A DNA stretch of 38,095 nt from a virus (IMGVR_UViG_3300047202_000009:1-38095); one strand, 5' to 3'. Positions 7,367-15,326 are shown, counted from the stretch's first letter. Notes: a model not told the origin generated them from the sequence alone. Numbers and translations are program-made.

Positions 7367-8881
7367 TTAGACATATTCTATGCTCTTTCTATCCTTATCT
7401 CGGATTCCCCATGCGATTGCGCGCGCAAATATTCTGTCGTCGTGTTTTCCTTTCTTTGCTTCGGCCCGGCTGTTTTCTGTATATTGCATATCGCGCGCTT
7501 CGTTTTCTGCTTCGTCGTAGGTTTCAATCAGTTCTGTTTTTCTGTATGCCTCCTCTAAGTCCAAAATCATTGTCGGCCTGTTGGCCCCGGTTGTTGTCCA
7601 GCTCCTGAATGGTATCCCAAGTGCTTGCGCCTTTCGCACGTGCGCGAGTCCCACTCCGTTTTTTTCTATGCCCAGCATAATGTCAAAATTGTCGCAGACA
7701 TATTTTATCATTTTCCAAAAAACATCTATCGGTTCGTTTGTCGTATATTCAAAAATGACTGTGCCTTTTCCGTCCTCTCCCGGTATGTCTATCACTGCGA
7801 ACGAATGCGCGTCGCCTGTCAATGTTCCCTCAGCTCCATCCACTCCTGCAAATAATCTGCGCTTTTTTAATGCTTCCTTTTCATCTTTGCTTGCATCCCA
7901 GCTTTCTAAATCATCCAGCGGAATTTGTTTTGATTTGTCTTTTGTTATTTTTGAAAAAACTGATCTGCCTGTCTGTAAAAAACAACTGACATCGTCCTCC
8001 GGATATTCTTGCCAAAACATTTCACCTTTGTCCCATATTTTATAGCGCCTCCATTTTATTTGACCGATTGTAATATCTATGTTCCATTCTTTTTTGACTC
8101 TCGCTATTAATTCTTTTTCACTTTGATCCAGTATAAAATCTTTGTCGGGTATCAAAAACATTTCCTGCACGCTCACTGATAATCCCTGCTTTTCTTTTTC
8201 CGTTAAATTATCTATGCTGTATTCTCCGTCAATAAACCACGGAATAAAAATCGGGGTATACGAACTTTTTCCTGCCTTGGCTTTTTGCCACATATCATAA
8301 ATTTCGTTTCGTCCGTTCGGGGTTGTTTCAATATCTATCTGCCCGTATTCTGCGGCTTCTGAAATTCCTCCTAATATTTTTTCTAAACTATCATAGAATG
8401 CCGCCTCTGATAAATGAGCCCTCTGTACTGTATCTCCCCTGCCGAATGCTTTTTGTCCTGCCGTTCCTATAAAATAATTACTGCCCGGGTCTGGGAACTT
8501 CACTGCGTTTTGCGAATCAATCGACATTGCTGGCTTTGGCGTCATGTAATCTATAAAACCTTTTACTGAAGCAAACAATCTTTTTGTGGCTTCTCTCTCG
8601 TGCGAAATAATAACCGCGTTCGTTGATTTACGAATGCAGTCCATCATTTGATCGGCGTCTATGATTTTACTTATTCCCTTTTGCCTTGCTTTCAGTATGA
8701 GGTTTCTCCTGGTCTTTCTTTTCCAGTAATATCTCTGTGCCGGGTTCAGAATGAACGGCACCATCTTTCCCCTTTTGTCTTTCAGTTGAATCATTTCCTC
8801 TATCAGCAGGTCGTTGGTTATCATTTCCGACGCTTGCTTTATCGCCGCTTCCATCTGTTGTGTTGTTATTTGACTTTCCAT
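7367..8881 (-). CDS. terL: Terminase large subunit
   Basis: A 504-residue packaging motor. The ATPase half has a Walker-A-like KARQKGISK near residue 65 and an acidic Walker B-like AHLSEAAF. The RNaseH-like nuclease half has GVDGAEG, GIEKNGVG and HDDRIFARAIAW carrying acidic metal ligands. It translocates DNA into proheads through the portal encoded next. The frame overlaps terS by 215 bp if the first ATG is used. Internal Met codons at residues 10, 20, 30 and 40 are alternatives and would still leave about 100 bp of overlap. Confidence 0.93.
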   Translation of the reverse strand: MESQITTQQMEAAIKQASEMITNDLLIEEMIQLKDKRGKMVPFILNPAQRYYWKRKTRRNLILKARQKGISKIIDADQMMDCIRKSTNAVIISHEREATKRLFASVKGFIDYMTPKPAMSIDSQNAVKFPDPGSNYFIGTAGQKAFGRGDTVQRAHLSEAAFYDSLEKILGGISEAAEYGQIDIETTPNGRNEIYDMWQKAKAGKSSYTPIFIPWFIDGEYSIDNLTEKEKQGLSVSVQEMFLIPDKDFILDQSEKELIARVKKEWNIDITIGQIKWRRYKIWDKGEMFWQEYPEDDVSCFLQTGRSVFSKITKDKSKQIPLDDLESWDASKDEKEALKKRRLFAGVDGAEGTLTGDAHSFAVIDIPGEDGKGTVIFEYTTNEPIDVFWKMIKYVCDNFDIMLGIEKNGVGLAHVRKAQALGIPFRSWTTTGANRPTMILDLEEAYRKTELIETYDEAENEARDMQYTENSRAEAKKGKHDDRIFARAIAWGIRDKDRKSIEYV

Positions 8882-9368
8882 CTTTTAATAATTTTAACGC
8901 TAAATTTTCTGTAATTTTATTTATTGATTCTTGCGCGGTTCCGGCTCCGACTATTTCTGTAACCGTATGCGGTTTATATCCGGGGTGTTGCCTATCTAAA
9001 AAATATGTCACGGCTCTCGGCACTCCCTTTCTGACTAATGCCATTAAAATTCCCTCCGCGTCATCGAGTGTTTGTATTTTTGTTGTCTCGAGTGCTTTTG
9101 CAAAATCAGGATCCCCGTTTTTCCATTCATAAAATGTTTTCCTTGCTATGTCTATCTTTTCGCAGGTCTGTTTTATTGCTCCCATTGTCTTTTCAAAGTG
9201 TTCCAAAAATAGAGCCTTTTTTATTCGAGTTCTTTCCTGTTCCTCTTTTTCGTGGGTTTGTTTCTCCGTTGAAGTGTTACTTTCTGCTACCTTTTGTTGT
9301 ATTTCAACCTCCTTTGGCTTTTCTGTCAATTCCTTTGCTTTCTCTTGTTTTACCTTGTTTTGCTCCAT
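8667..9368 (-). CDS. terS: Terminase small subunit
   Basis: A 233-residue protein: a charged Glu/Lys-rich N-terminus to about 50, an HTH DNA-binding region (KTMGAIKQTCEKIDIARKTF, WKNGDPDFAKALE), then a TerS-like segment with ALVRKGVPRAVTYFLDRQHP. Small terminases recognise the packaging site and load TerL. The last 70 or so residues are hydrophilic and low-complexity and are encoded entirely within terL in another frame, which suggests the tail was added by overprinting. Confidence 0.85.
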   Translation of the reverse strand: MEQNKVKQEKAKELTEKPKEVEIQQKVAESNTSTEKQTHEKEEQERTRIKKALFLEHFEKTMGAIKQTCEKIDIARKTFYEWKNGDPDFAKALETTKIQTLDDAEGILMALVRKGVPRAVTYFLDRQHPGYKPHTVTEIVGAGTAQESINKITENLALKLLKDGKSNNNTTDGSGDKASVGNDNQRPADRGNDSTERQKGKDGAVHSEPGTEILLEKKDQEKPHTESKAKGNK

Positions 9369-9443
9369 GTTCTTGTTGCTACGGCTTTGATGGTTGCGTT
9401 TGAATTGCAGAGTCGTAGCTTTATACCTTTCCCTTGTAATATA

Positions 9444-9472
9444 TTGACATTCTTTGACGTCTTACTTATAAT
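9444..9472 (+). promoter_or_regulatory. Consensus promoter on the plus strand
   Basis: An exact TTGACA (9444-9449), a 17-bp spacer and an exact TATAAT (9467-9472). It is the best sigma70-type promoter in the window. It points opposite to every protein gene and reads directly into a 55-bp stretch that ends in a terminator. Confidence 0.8.
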
Positions 9473-9478
9473 AAGCAA

Positions 9479-9533
9479 CAAATCTTGTATTTTTCGCCCG
9501 GCACTGGCTTGTCCAATGAATCCGGGCTTTTTT
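9479..9533 (+). ncRNA. Predicted small antisense-strand RNA
   Basis: A transcript from the promoter at 9444-9472 would start near 9479 and stop at an intrinsic terminator at 9496-9533, giving about 55 nt. It has no open frame of useful length. The 5' part (about 9479-9495) is A/U-rich and single-stranded, suitable for base pairing. It lies in the gap before terS and ends two bases from the stop codon of the small membrane gene on the other strand. The function is unknown: it could regulate late transcription, pair with host RNA, or act as a decoy. Confidence 0.65.
9496..9533 (+). terminator. Intrinsic terminator of the small RNA
   Basis: Stem GCCCGG (9496-9501) / CCGGGC (9522-9527) is extended by CA/TG and TGG/CCA pairs with a one-base mismatch and a small bulge. 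Six T follow (9528-9533) on the plus strand. On the minus strand the stem is preceded by A and followed by G, so it works as a terminator only for plus-strand transcription. Confidence 0.8.
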
Positions 9534-9534
9534 A

Positions 9535-9696
9535 TTAATCGCTCATGTCTGATTTACCTTTGCCCCCGGCTTTCCATTTCTTATATTCCTCGCCGGTCAG
9601 TCCGTGCCATTCAGACAGGGGTTTTAGTACTGCTTTCAGAACTAATACGATCCCTGTGATCAGGGCGATTATTATTATTGCCGTCAATATTTTCAT
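9535..9696 (-). CDS. Small single-pass membrane protein
   Basis: A 53-residue protein starting MKILTAIIIIALITGIVLVL, a clear transmembrane helix, followed by a hydrophilic tail (SEWHGLTGEEYKKWKAGGKG). The tail looks cytoplasmic and structured, unlike a random frame. No family is recognised. It overlaps the basic 49-residue frame at 9611-9760, and its stop lies against the plus-strand small-RNA terminator. Confidence 0.6.
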   Translation of the reverse strand: MKILTAIIIIALITGIVLVLKAVLKPLSEWHGLTGEEYKKWKAGGKGKSDMSD

Positions 9697-9760
9697 TTTG
9701 CTTTTTGCGTCTGGCCTCTTTGCGGCGCTGGCGCGCTTTGTGTTTATTGTGTTTGCTCAT
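9611..9760 (-). CDS. Small basic protein
   Basis: A 49-residue frame starting MSKHNKHKARQRRKEARRKK, very rich in Lys and Arg, then Asn and polar residues. Short basic phage proteins of this kind often bind nucleic acid. It overlaps the membrane-protein gene at 9535-9696 by 86 bp in another frame, so one of the two may not be translated. An upstream in-frame GTG (9793) preceded by GGGAG would add 11 residues. Confidence 0.4.
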   Translation of the reverse strand: MSKHNKHKARQRRKEARRKKQNENIDGNNNNRPDHRDRISSESSTKTPV

Positions 9761-9906
9761 GTTGAAATTAAGCTGGCAGGTTAATTCCCTCACACTCCCT
9801 CTTGCGTTTTACTCCGGTTTAATTGGGGGCAGGCCGTCTAAGCGGTTGCAGAGGCAACACACATGTTGGCGTTGCCGGGCGAGGCCGTAGTAAAAACCAG
9901 TTGTCG

Positions 9907-10707
9907 TTATTTAATTTTTTCTGCTTCTCCACCTGTCAGCAATTCCCAGCGTTGAATTATTGTCGTGCAATAATTCGGGTCCAGTTCTATCATAGCACAT
10001 TTTCTTTTGAATTGTTCGCAGGCAATTAATGTTGACCCTGATCCCCCGAAAGGATCGTATACCCATTCCTTTATCTTTGTTGAATTTTCAATTAGCTTTC
10101 TAAGCAGTCCGACTGGCTTCATTGTCGGGTGCAAATTGGATCTGTGCGGTTTCGGATAAAATATCACGCTCTTGCCTTTACCTTTTTCTGTCTTGTACCT
10201 GCCGTGCCATCCGTATGCAATCAATTCGTGGCCGGGCAGATAATCTTTCCGGCCCACCACGATTGTGTTCTTTACCCATATTATCATTTGGCTGTAGTAA
10301 AATCCTGCCCGTTCCATTCCTCCTCTTAATCCACAAATCATAATGTCTGAATTGAAAATGTAACTTGTATTGTATGATTCTAAATATTCCGTTACCGGTT
10401 CCAACCATTTTTTTGTAAATTCTGCATATTGCTCATTCGTCTGAAGTTGGTCTCCTTGAATAATTGTTGTGTTTGAAAGGTTCGCGCCGATTGTTTCTTT
10501 GAAGTGCGCTTTGTTTTCCACATATGCTACTCCGTAGGGCGGATCTGTTAAAATCTGCCTTATTTTATTTTCTCCCACTGCCTTTTTAATTGCCACTGGA
10601 TCTGTTGCATCTCCGCATACTAATCTGTGATCCCCTAAAATCCATAAATCTCCCGACTCAACAGATTTCCTTGGACTAATTTTTTTTGCTAGTGTTTTTG
10701 TTACCAT
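9907..10707 (-). CDS. Beta-class DNA N4/N6 methyltransferase
   Basis: A 266-residue methylase with motif IV TDPPYG near residue 55 and motif I-type YDPFGGSGSTLIACEQ near the C-terminus, the order seen in beta-class adenine-N6 / cytosine-N4 enzymes. HPTMKPVGLLRKLIENS is also characteristic. There is no ParB-like domain. It modifies DNA with SAM, probably shielding phage DNA from host restriction. The recognition site cannot be read from sequence. It is related to the upstream ParB-methylase fusion, with only two tiny frames between them, so it probably arose by duplication. Confidence 0.92.
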   Translation of the reverse strand: MVTKTLAKKISPRKSVESGDLWILGDHRLVCGDATDPVAIKKAVGENKIRQILTDPPYGVAYVENKAHFKETIGANLSNTTIIQGDQLQTNEQYAEFTKKWLEPVTEYLESYNTSYIFNSDIMICGLRGGMERAGFYYSQMIIWVKNTIVVGRKDYLPGHELIAYGWHGRYKTEKGKGKSVIFYPKPHRSNLHPTMKPVGLLRKLIENSTKIKEWVYDPFGGSGSTLIACEQFKRKCAMIELDPNYCTTIIQRWELLTGGEAEKIK

Positions 10708-10861
10708 TTTTATTTAATCGCATTAATGAGCAAATGACAGCATATACAATTACTGCTCTATCCTCGTGTGTCCAACGTCCCCATTTTTGACCCTTTGGAA
10801 CTCCGGCACACCTCTCGGCCATTTTCCAAATTTCTTTTTCCTCTTTTTTGGTTAACTTCAT
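10676..10861 (-). CDS. Small protein between methylases
   Basis: A 61-residue frame with a protein-like composition (KEEKEIWKMAERCAG, KWGRWTHEDRAVIVYAVIC). It overlaps the downstream methylase start by 32 bp and the 58-residue frame upstream. The Trp/His-containing amphipathic core suggests a folded protein, but no family is recognised. Confidence 0.5.
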   Translation of the reverse strand: MKLTKKEEKEIWKMAERCAGVPKGQKWGRWTHEDRAVIVYAVICSLMRLNKNGNKNTSKKN

Positions 10862-10934
10862 TTCTCATGTCCGCTGTTTCGTCTAACATCCTGAAAACCC
10901 ACGCGGATTCAGGGTCAAACTCTCCCTCGAACAT
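10758..10934 (-). CDS. Possible small protein after ParB-methylase
   Basis: A 58-residue frame whose ATG is two bases past the stop of the ParB-methylase. The first half (MFEGEFDPESAWVFRML) looks like real protein. The second half is polar and overlaps the 61-residue gene in another frame. Possibly genuine, or a remnant whose reading frame shifted into the neighbour. Confidence 0.4.
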   Translation of the reverse strand: MFEGEFDPESAWVFRMLDETADMRNEVNQKRGKRNLENGREVCRSSKGSKMGTLDTRG

Positions 10935-10936
10935 TT

Positions 10937-12238
10937 TTAATTGATTTTTTTGGCTTTCTCGCCCTTGTATGATTCCCATCGGTTTATAATTACTTGACAA
11001 AATAACGGGTTCATTTCCATCATGTAGCATCTGCGATTTAATTGGTCGCAACTCATTAATGTGCTTCCTGATCCGCCATATAAATCTAACACTATCGTTC
11101 CGGGCGCCGAGCATCTCTTTAGTGGTTTCTCATGCAGGGCCAGGGGTTTTTGAGTTGGATGTTCGTAGTCCTGCGCCGTATCTCTTTTTACCAGCCAAAT
11201 ATTGAAAAGGTCAAAAATATCGTCTATCAGTTGGTTTCCCGATTCAACTTCTTTATTCAGGATTTCATTGAATGCTTTGTAATTTGGATTTAAGAATGGC
11301 CTGCCTATGGTCCCGTAAACACAGGCTTCGTATACCTTGTTGAATGCCACCTGCGGAACTGGGTTCTGATTGTTTTTCACCCACAAGCAAACTCTTTTAT
11401 TTTCAATTAATAATTCTTTATAGAGAGTTTGTAAAAGCCATATATATTTTTCGTCGCACCAGTAAAAATAATGGGCGTTTTCCTCTGCGTTCTTTAGTGC
11501 GTTCTTTAGTGCGTTCTTTAAGAATTCCGTGTATTCCCCGATTTTTTTGTTGTCGTTTATCTCTACTCCTTGATATTGAAGTTGCCCGATGTTGCCAGAT
11601 TTGCCTCCTTGATATTTCCTGGCCGTTCCGATGCCCGAATTATAGTCGAGTCCGATGTTGTAAGGTGGATCGCAGTAAATCATCGATGTCTTTTTTCCAC
11701 CCATCAGTTTTGTCACATCCTCCTCTTTTGTGGCATCGCCGCACATTAGCCGATGTTCGCCTAACTCATAAATGTCACCTGGCTTGATTTTTGTCGTCTT
11801 GGCTTCCTCTACGGCCTTTCCTTGGTTAAATCCATCGTCTGTGATGTCGACATTGTCGAACATGGTTGATAATTCCTCATCGCCAAATCCCACGTCCAGT
11901 AAAGTTTCTATATTTAAGTCCTGCAGTTTTTCAGGATCCCAGTCCCCGGTGTTTTTGTTTAATCTCAGGTTTAATTTTATTTCCTCGTCGACTGTCAGTT
12001 TTCTGTTCGGGACTCTGACCTCTACTTCGTCGATTCCCTGATCTGTGTAAATGCTCAGTCTTTGATGTCCGCCGATCAGGTGATTATTCAAATTAATTAC
12101 CAGCGGTTCTACCGTGTCAAATTCTTTTATGGATTCAATTAATTCCAATCTCTGCTTTTCAGAAATCTTTCTCGGATTGTAATCAGCCGGGATTAAATCT
12201 TTTACTTTTCGTTTTTCGGTTGACCAGATTATTTTCAT
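10937..12238 (-). CDS. ParB-like domain fused to DNA methyltransferase
   Basis: A 433-residue two-domain protein. Residues about 10-105 are a ParB/sulfiredoxin-like domain (LIPADYNPRKIS, VEPLVINLNNHLIGGHQR). The remainder is a beta-class methylase with MIYCDPPYN at about 187-194 and LDLYGGSGSTLMSCDQL near the C-terminus. ParB-methylase fusions are common in phages and are thought to modify phage DNA. The start overlaps the previous stop as ATGA. A tandem 12-bp repeat inside the gene encodes a KNAL repeat. Confidence 0.93.
   Translation of the reverse strand: MKIIWSTEKRKVKDLIPADYNPRKISEKQRLELIESIKEFDTVEPLVINLNNHLIGGHQRLSIYTDQGIDEVEVRVPNRKLTVDEEIKLNLRLNKNTGDWDPEKLQDLNIETLLDVGFGDEELSTMFDNVDITDDGFNQGKAVEEAKTTKIKPGDIYELGEHRLMCGDATKEEDVTKLMGGKKTSMIYCDPPYNIGLDYNSGIGTARKYQGGKSGNIGQLQYQGVEINDNKKIGEYTEFLKNALKNALKNAEENAHYFYWCDEKYIWLLQTLYKELLIENKRVCLWVKNNQNPVPQVAFNKVYEACVYGTIGRPFLNPNYKAFNEILNKEVESGNQLIDDIFDLFNIWLVKRDTAQDYEHPTQKPLALHEKPLKRCSAPGTIVLDLYGGSGSTLMSCDQLNRRCYMMEMNPLFCQVIINRWESYKGEKAKKIN
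11487..11522. repeat. 12-bp tandem repeat, three copies
   Basis: Three head-to-tail copies of gcgttctttagt, the last differing at one base. They lie within the ParB-methylase coding sequence and encode the repeating helix segment KNALKNALKNA. Copy number could change by slippage in steps of four residues without breaking the frame. Confidence 0.85.
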
Positions 12239-12579
12239 TTGCTTAAATATTTTATAACTTCTGCCAGCACATTGCTGACCTGATTAATAATAAAATCCAC
12301 CGTCCTTTCTAAGATGGTGACTTTTGATTCGAGTATTGTTAATCTCTGTTCGTCCTGTCCGCTGTAATTTGTCAGTGCCCCTGCAGTTGCGCATTGGATT
12401 TTCAATGCGTTTATTTGATTCTGTAAATCGTCAATCATTGGATCCACTATGTTGTGGGTGTTTTGTGTTACCGCTCCGACTCCTGGATATGTTTTCTGCG
12501 TAAATGCAAAAGTTCCCACCGGCATTATTGCCACTGTCACTATTGCTAAAATTAAAATTGTTTGTATGATTTTTTTCAT
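12235..12579 (-). CDS. Exported coiled-coil protein
   Basis: A 114-residue protein with a typical Sec signal peptide (MKKIIQTILILAIVTVAIMP, then GTFAF). The mature part contains two helical heptad segments (MIDDLQNQINALKIQ; ESKVTILERTVDFIINQVSNV). It is probably exported or anchored in the envelope. It follows the glycan-modification genes and overlaps the ParB-methylase start by four bases. No family is recognised; an envelope-acting exclusion role is possible but not shown. Confidence 0.8.
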   Translation of the reverse strand: MKKIIQTILILAIVTVAIMPVGTFAFTQKTYPGVGAVTQNTHNIVDPMIDDLQNQINALKIQCATAGALTNYSGQDEQRLTILESKVTILERTVDFIINQVSNVLAEVIKYLSK

Positions 12580-12597
12580 GATTTTTTTGTTTAATTA

Positions 12598-12606
12598 ATT
12601 ATACCA
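12598..12606 (-). promoter_or_regulatory. Extended -10 promoter element
   Basis: The minus strand reads TGGTATAAT, a perfect extended -10, right after the stop of the Stealth-like gene. Transcription would start about 12 bases before the ATG at 12579. The same GTGGTATAAT ten-mer occurs at 18168-18177 before an HNH gene. No clear -35 is seen. Confidence 0.5.
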
Positions 12607-13476
12607 CTAATAAGATTTTTTGACTAACACAAGTCTATTGGCTTCAGCCACCGTTTTTGGGATATCGCCGACCTTGATTAAATCCCCGGGATTGTATGTC
12701 CTGTCTTTGTAAGTGAACATGTGCTTTGAATAATAAATGCCAATTTTTTCTTTCTCGTATTTAGATACTTTTTTGAATTTTACTTTAAGCCATTTTTGAA
12801 ATTTAGGGTCCATTACCACCTTGTTTCCTGTTGAAATTATCTTGTAATCTTTATATTTTTCCATTCCCTTTGCTCCTATGTTAAATATCTTAACGTCTGG
12901 CACCACATCTCTTTTCGCACCTGTCAAGTTACCGTAGATGCTCCTGAATAGCAAGCCCTTTTCCTCGAGGTTCATTTTTTTGTCTATTTCCAAAAACTTT
13001 GTTTTTTCTATTATAATCGGCGCGTGTATTTCGTAATCTGTCGGATTTTTTATTCCCATTCCCTCGAGTAATTCTTTTGTTTCTTTTATGGCCTTGTAGT
13101 AATATCCGCCCTTTGTTTTGTGCCTTGCCATGGATCCTTTCAGCGATCCTTTGCTCCAGTATTTTATCTCACTCACCTTTTTCATTATAAAAAAGTCATC
13201 GTTCATTAAAATAAATCTGTCTGTGATGTGGTAATTGTTGCAGGCGGCTTTTATCTTTCGCACAGCATTTTGCAGTTTGTTTGTATATTTATCTTGTACG
13301 TCTATATTTGAAACTTCCAAATCCTGAATAAATTTAGGCATAAATCCTACGATATAAATTCTGCCTATTTTTAGGTCAAGGTTTTTTTCTATACTTCGCA
13401 AAGAATATCTTATCTCGTTATTTTGCCATTTTGAAGCGTTTGCTAAAATGTAAACTATGTCAATTTTTTGGTCCAT
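12607..13476 (-). CDS. Stealth-like sugar-phosphate transferase
   Basis: A 289-residue protein with the conserved-region pattern of the Stealth family (capsule-type hexose-1-phosphate transferases): DIVYILANASKW, EIRYSLRSIEKN, IYIVGFMP, the acidic RFILMNDDFFIMKKV motif, and YEIHAPIIIEK. Such enzymes transfer sugar-1-phosphate onto a glycan to form phosphodiester linkages. The last 40 or so residues (TYKDRTYNPGDLIKVGDIP) look like a separate small domain. The gene overlaps the upstream pyruvyltransferase by 17 bp. Confidence 0.75.
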   Translation of the reverse strand: MDQKIDIVYILANASKWQNNEIRYSLRSIEKNLDLKIGRIYIVGFMPKFIQDLEVSNIDVQDKYTNKLQNAVRKIKAACNNYHITDRFILMNDDFFIMKKVSEIKYWSKGSLKGSMARHKTKGGYYYKAIKETKELLEGMGIKNPTDYEIHAPIIIEKTKFLEIDKKMNLEEKGLLFRSIYGNLTGAKRDVVPDVKIFNIGAKGMEKYKDYKIISTGNKVVMDPKFQKWLKVKFKKVSKYEKEKIGIYYSKHMFTYKDRTYNPGDLIKVGDIPKTVAEANRLVLVKKSY

Positions 13477-14182
13477 AATAATCTTGTAATGCTTTAATTA
13501 ATATTTTTTGTTTTGTTTCTAAATCTTTTATTGGCGGAATTTCTGTGTTGTATTTCTGTCGCGGTCTGCCGGTTCCCATAAAATAATCCTGAAATTTTAA
13601 TGGTCCGCCCGTGATCTTGTCTGAATATCTTACCCATATTACCGGTATCCCGTATGCTTCTGCGCAAATCAATCCGTGAAGCGAAGATGTTATGATTTTT
13701 TTGCATGACAATACTTCCTCAATCACTGTTTTCCAGTCTGCCTGTATGTCTATCATTTTTGCTTTTCCCTCGGCTATCTCCATTTCGTATGTTTCTTTTG
13801 CAAATGGCTTGTCCACGTAGTGCGGCAAAATTCCTACCTCGTATTTCTTTTCTATTTTCGGGTTGTAAATCAGCGGTAGCAGTATGCCGGGATCTCCGTA
13901 AACCTGCGGTATTTTTGCCCCCCTTATCAGCCATCTTGTTATCGGGCCCCTGACCGCTAAAAACTTGACTCCTTTCTTTGCTGTAATCCTCCTTTTTTTA
14001 TTAAGTCCTGAACCCCACACTACGTCATTGTCTTGCATTAAATGCAGGATTGACCCTGTCGCCAGCAGTTTTCCTTTGTCTGCTCTTTCGGCCAGTTCTA
14101 TTTTTTGTTTGATAAAATGCTCCAGTATGTGGGGCGTTAGCGTATCTCCGAAATTTTTTGCAGGCCACCAGTATGTTTTCAT
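13460..14182 (-). CDS. Polysaccharide pyruvyltransferase family protein
   Basis: A 240-residue protein with family hallmarks: NFGDTLTPHIL at the N-terminus, VVWGSGLN, KFLAVRGPITRWL, VYGDPGILLPLIY and the C-terminal ITSSLHGLICAEAYGIPVIW. Members transfer pyruvate ketals to sugars or act as related glycan-modifying enzymes. The start overlaps the upstream glycosyltransferase stop as ATGA, so the two are translationally coupled. Confidence 0.88.
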   Translation of the reverse strand: MKTYWWPAKNFGDTLTPHILEHFIKQKIELAERADKGKLLATGSILHLMQDNDVVWGSGLNKKRRITAKKGVKFLAVRGPITRWLIRGAKIPQVYGDPGILLPLIYNPKIEKKYEVGILPHYVDKPFAKETYEMEIAEGKAKMIDIQADWKTVIEEVLSCKKIITSSLHGLICAEAYGIPVIWVRYSDKITGGPLKFQDYFMGTGRPRQKYNTEIPPIKDLETKQKILIKALQDYYGPKN

Positions 14183-14823
14183 TTGATTTTTGTTGTTGAA
14201 TAATTGTGCCCGTGGACGCTGGCCCAGCAGAATCCTTTTGGAATGATTATGGATTTTTCCATGTCCTTTCCTATAAATAAATGCGACTTTTCGTATGCGA
14301 ATTTGTAGTGCTGTTTGTCGGGTTGATAAATTGAAAAAAATGCTGATCCTCTTTCCGCTGTGTATGTTGACCCTATTGGATATGTTTTTAATGTCTGCGC
14401 GTTGAAAACTTCCGGCTGGAATGAAATATGAAGCGATTTGCCGTTTGCTCTTTCTTTGACGATTTTTTGTATTGTTTCAATGTAATTTTCTGCCACCAGA
14501 TCGTCCGAGTCCAGTCCGCTTTGGATGTCGTATTGTTTTAAGTCCATTATCTGATGCCAGGGCGCAAAGTCCACAAAATATTTTTTTGTGCTTATCATTC
14601 TGAAATTCTCTGCCTCACCTCTAACCCTAAATGTCGTTATTTTTTTTGATAAACTTTTTAAGATTTTTTCGTGACAGGGGTTGCATCTTATCGCTATTTC
14701 GAAGTTCTGCTCTGTTTGTGCCAGCAGTCTTGGAAGTACCATGGCCCTAAAATATGCCACCCTGAATCCGAATCTCGGGTCGCCTCTATCGTAATGAAAT
14801 CTGATAATTACTCCGTGCGTCAT
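14179..14823 (-). CDS. Glycosyltransferase, rhamnosyltransferase-like
   Basis: A 214-residue protein from the ATG at 14823, which overlaps the methyltransferase stop as ATGA. A longer frame to 14892 would run through the methyltransferase and is unlikely. Motifs are RFHYDRGDPRFGFRVAYF, RLLAQTEQNFEIAIRCNP and the acidic QSGLDSDDLVAENY, which resembles the DxD region of putative rhamnosyltransferases. It is predicted to add a sugar to a surface glycan. Confidence 0.72.
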   Translation of the reverse strand: MTHGVIIRFHYDRGDPRFGFRVAYFRAMVLPRLLAQTEQNFEIAIRCNPCHEKILKSLSKKITTFRVRGEAENFRMISTKKYFVDFAPWHQIMDLKQYDIQSGLDSDDLVAENYIETIQKIVKERANGKSLHISFQPEVFNAQTLKTYPIGSTYTAERGSAFFSIYQPDKQHYKFAYEKSHLFIGKDMEKSIIIPKGFCWASVHGHNYSTTKIK

Positions 14824-15326
14824 TTTTGTTTGCAGTAAAATAATTTTTGCTCGCCTGAAATTGAAATAATGCTTTGCATTAAAATATCCCACCCCGTTTT
14901 TTCCAACATCTCTCGTATTTCGTTAAATGTCAGTTTGTTTTTTCTGTCTGCTACATCGTGCGTTGTGTCTGTAAGATATGTTAAAATCATTATTTTCCCG
15001 TATTTTTTTATTTCGTTTAGAAATCTTTCCGGCTTCTCGATGTATTCGAGTATCCCTTGACAAATTATGAATTGATATAGTCCCAGTAGTTCAGGGAATT
15101 GCCACTTGTTAAAATCTGCCACTATGGTTTTGTCTGTCCATGGCTTCAAGTCTAACGATATGTATTCCCCGTTTTTTATGTATTTTTCCAGGTGGCAAAA
15201 TCCTCCTCCCATCTCTATCACCCTTGCGCCGTCAGGTAAAATATCTGCTATAATTTTAGTCCTTGTTTTCCATTCTCTTTCTGGTCCCCATTGAAATTCG
15301 TTTTTAATTTTTTGATTTATTTTCAT
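14820..15326 (-). CDS. Class I SAM-dependent methyltransferase
   Basis: A 168-residue methyltransferase. The SAM-binding motif I is ARVIEMGGGFCHLEKYI, followed by an acidic strand (YISLDLKPW), FIICQGILEYIEKPERFL as motif IV/V, and a C-terminal GWDIL strand. Located inside the glycosyltransferase cluster, it probably methylates a sugar or glycan terminus rather than DNA. The start overlaps the upstream glycosyltransferase by 23 bp. Confidence 0.85.
   Translation of the reverse strand: MKINQKIKNEFQWGPEREWKTRTKIIADILPDGARVIEMGGGFCHLEKYIKNGEYISLDLKPWTDKTIVADFNKWQFPELLGLYQFIICQGILEYIEKPERFLNEIKKYGKIMILTYLTDTTHDVADRKNKLTFNEIREMLEKTGWDILMQSIISISGEQKLFYCKQK

Noticed and set aside
9794-9906. Possible Cys-rich peptide and GC-rich inverted repeats (GTTGC/GCAAC)
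   Set aside because: One frame reads HVCCLCNRLDGLPPIKPE but has no upstream ATG, only a GTG giving about 17 residues. The hairpins lack a U-run. I see no supported feature in this 113-bp gap.
14824-14892. Longer start for the glycosyltransferase at 14179
   Set aside because: It would run through the methyltransferase. The ATG at 14823 gives the ATGA overlap seen elsewhere in the operon.
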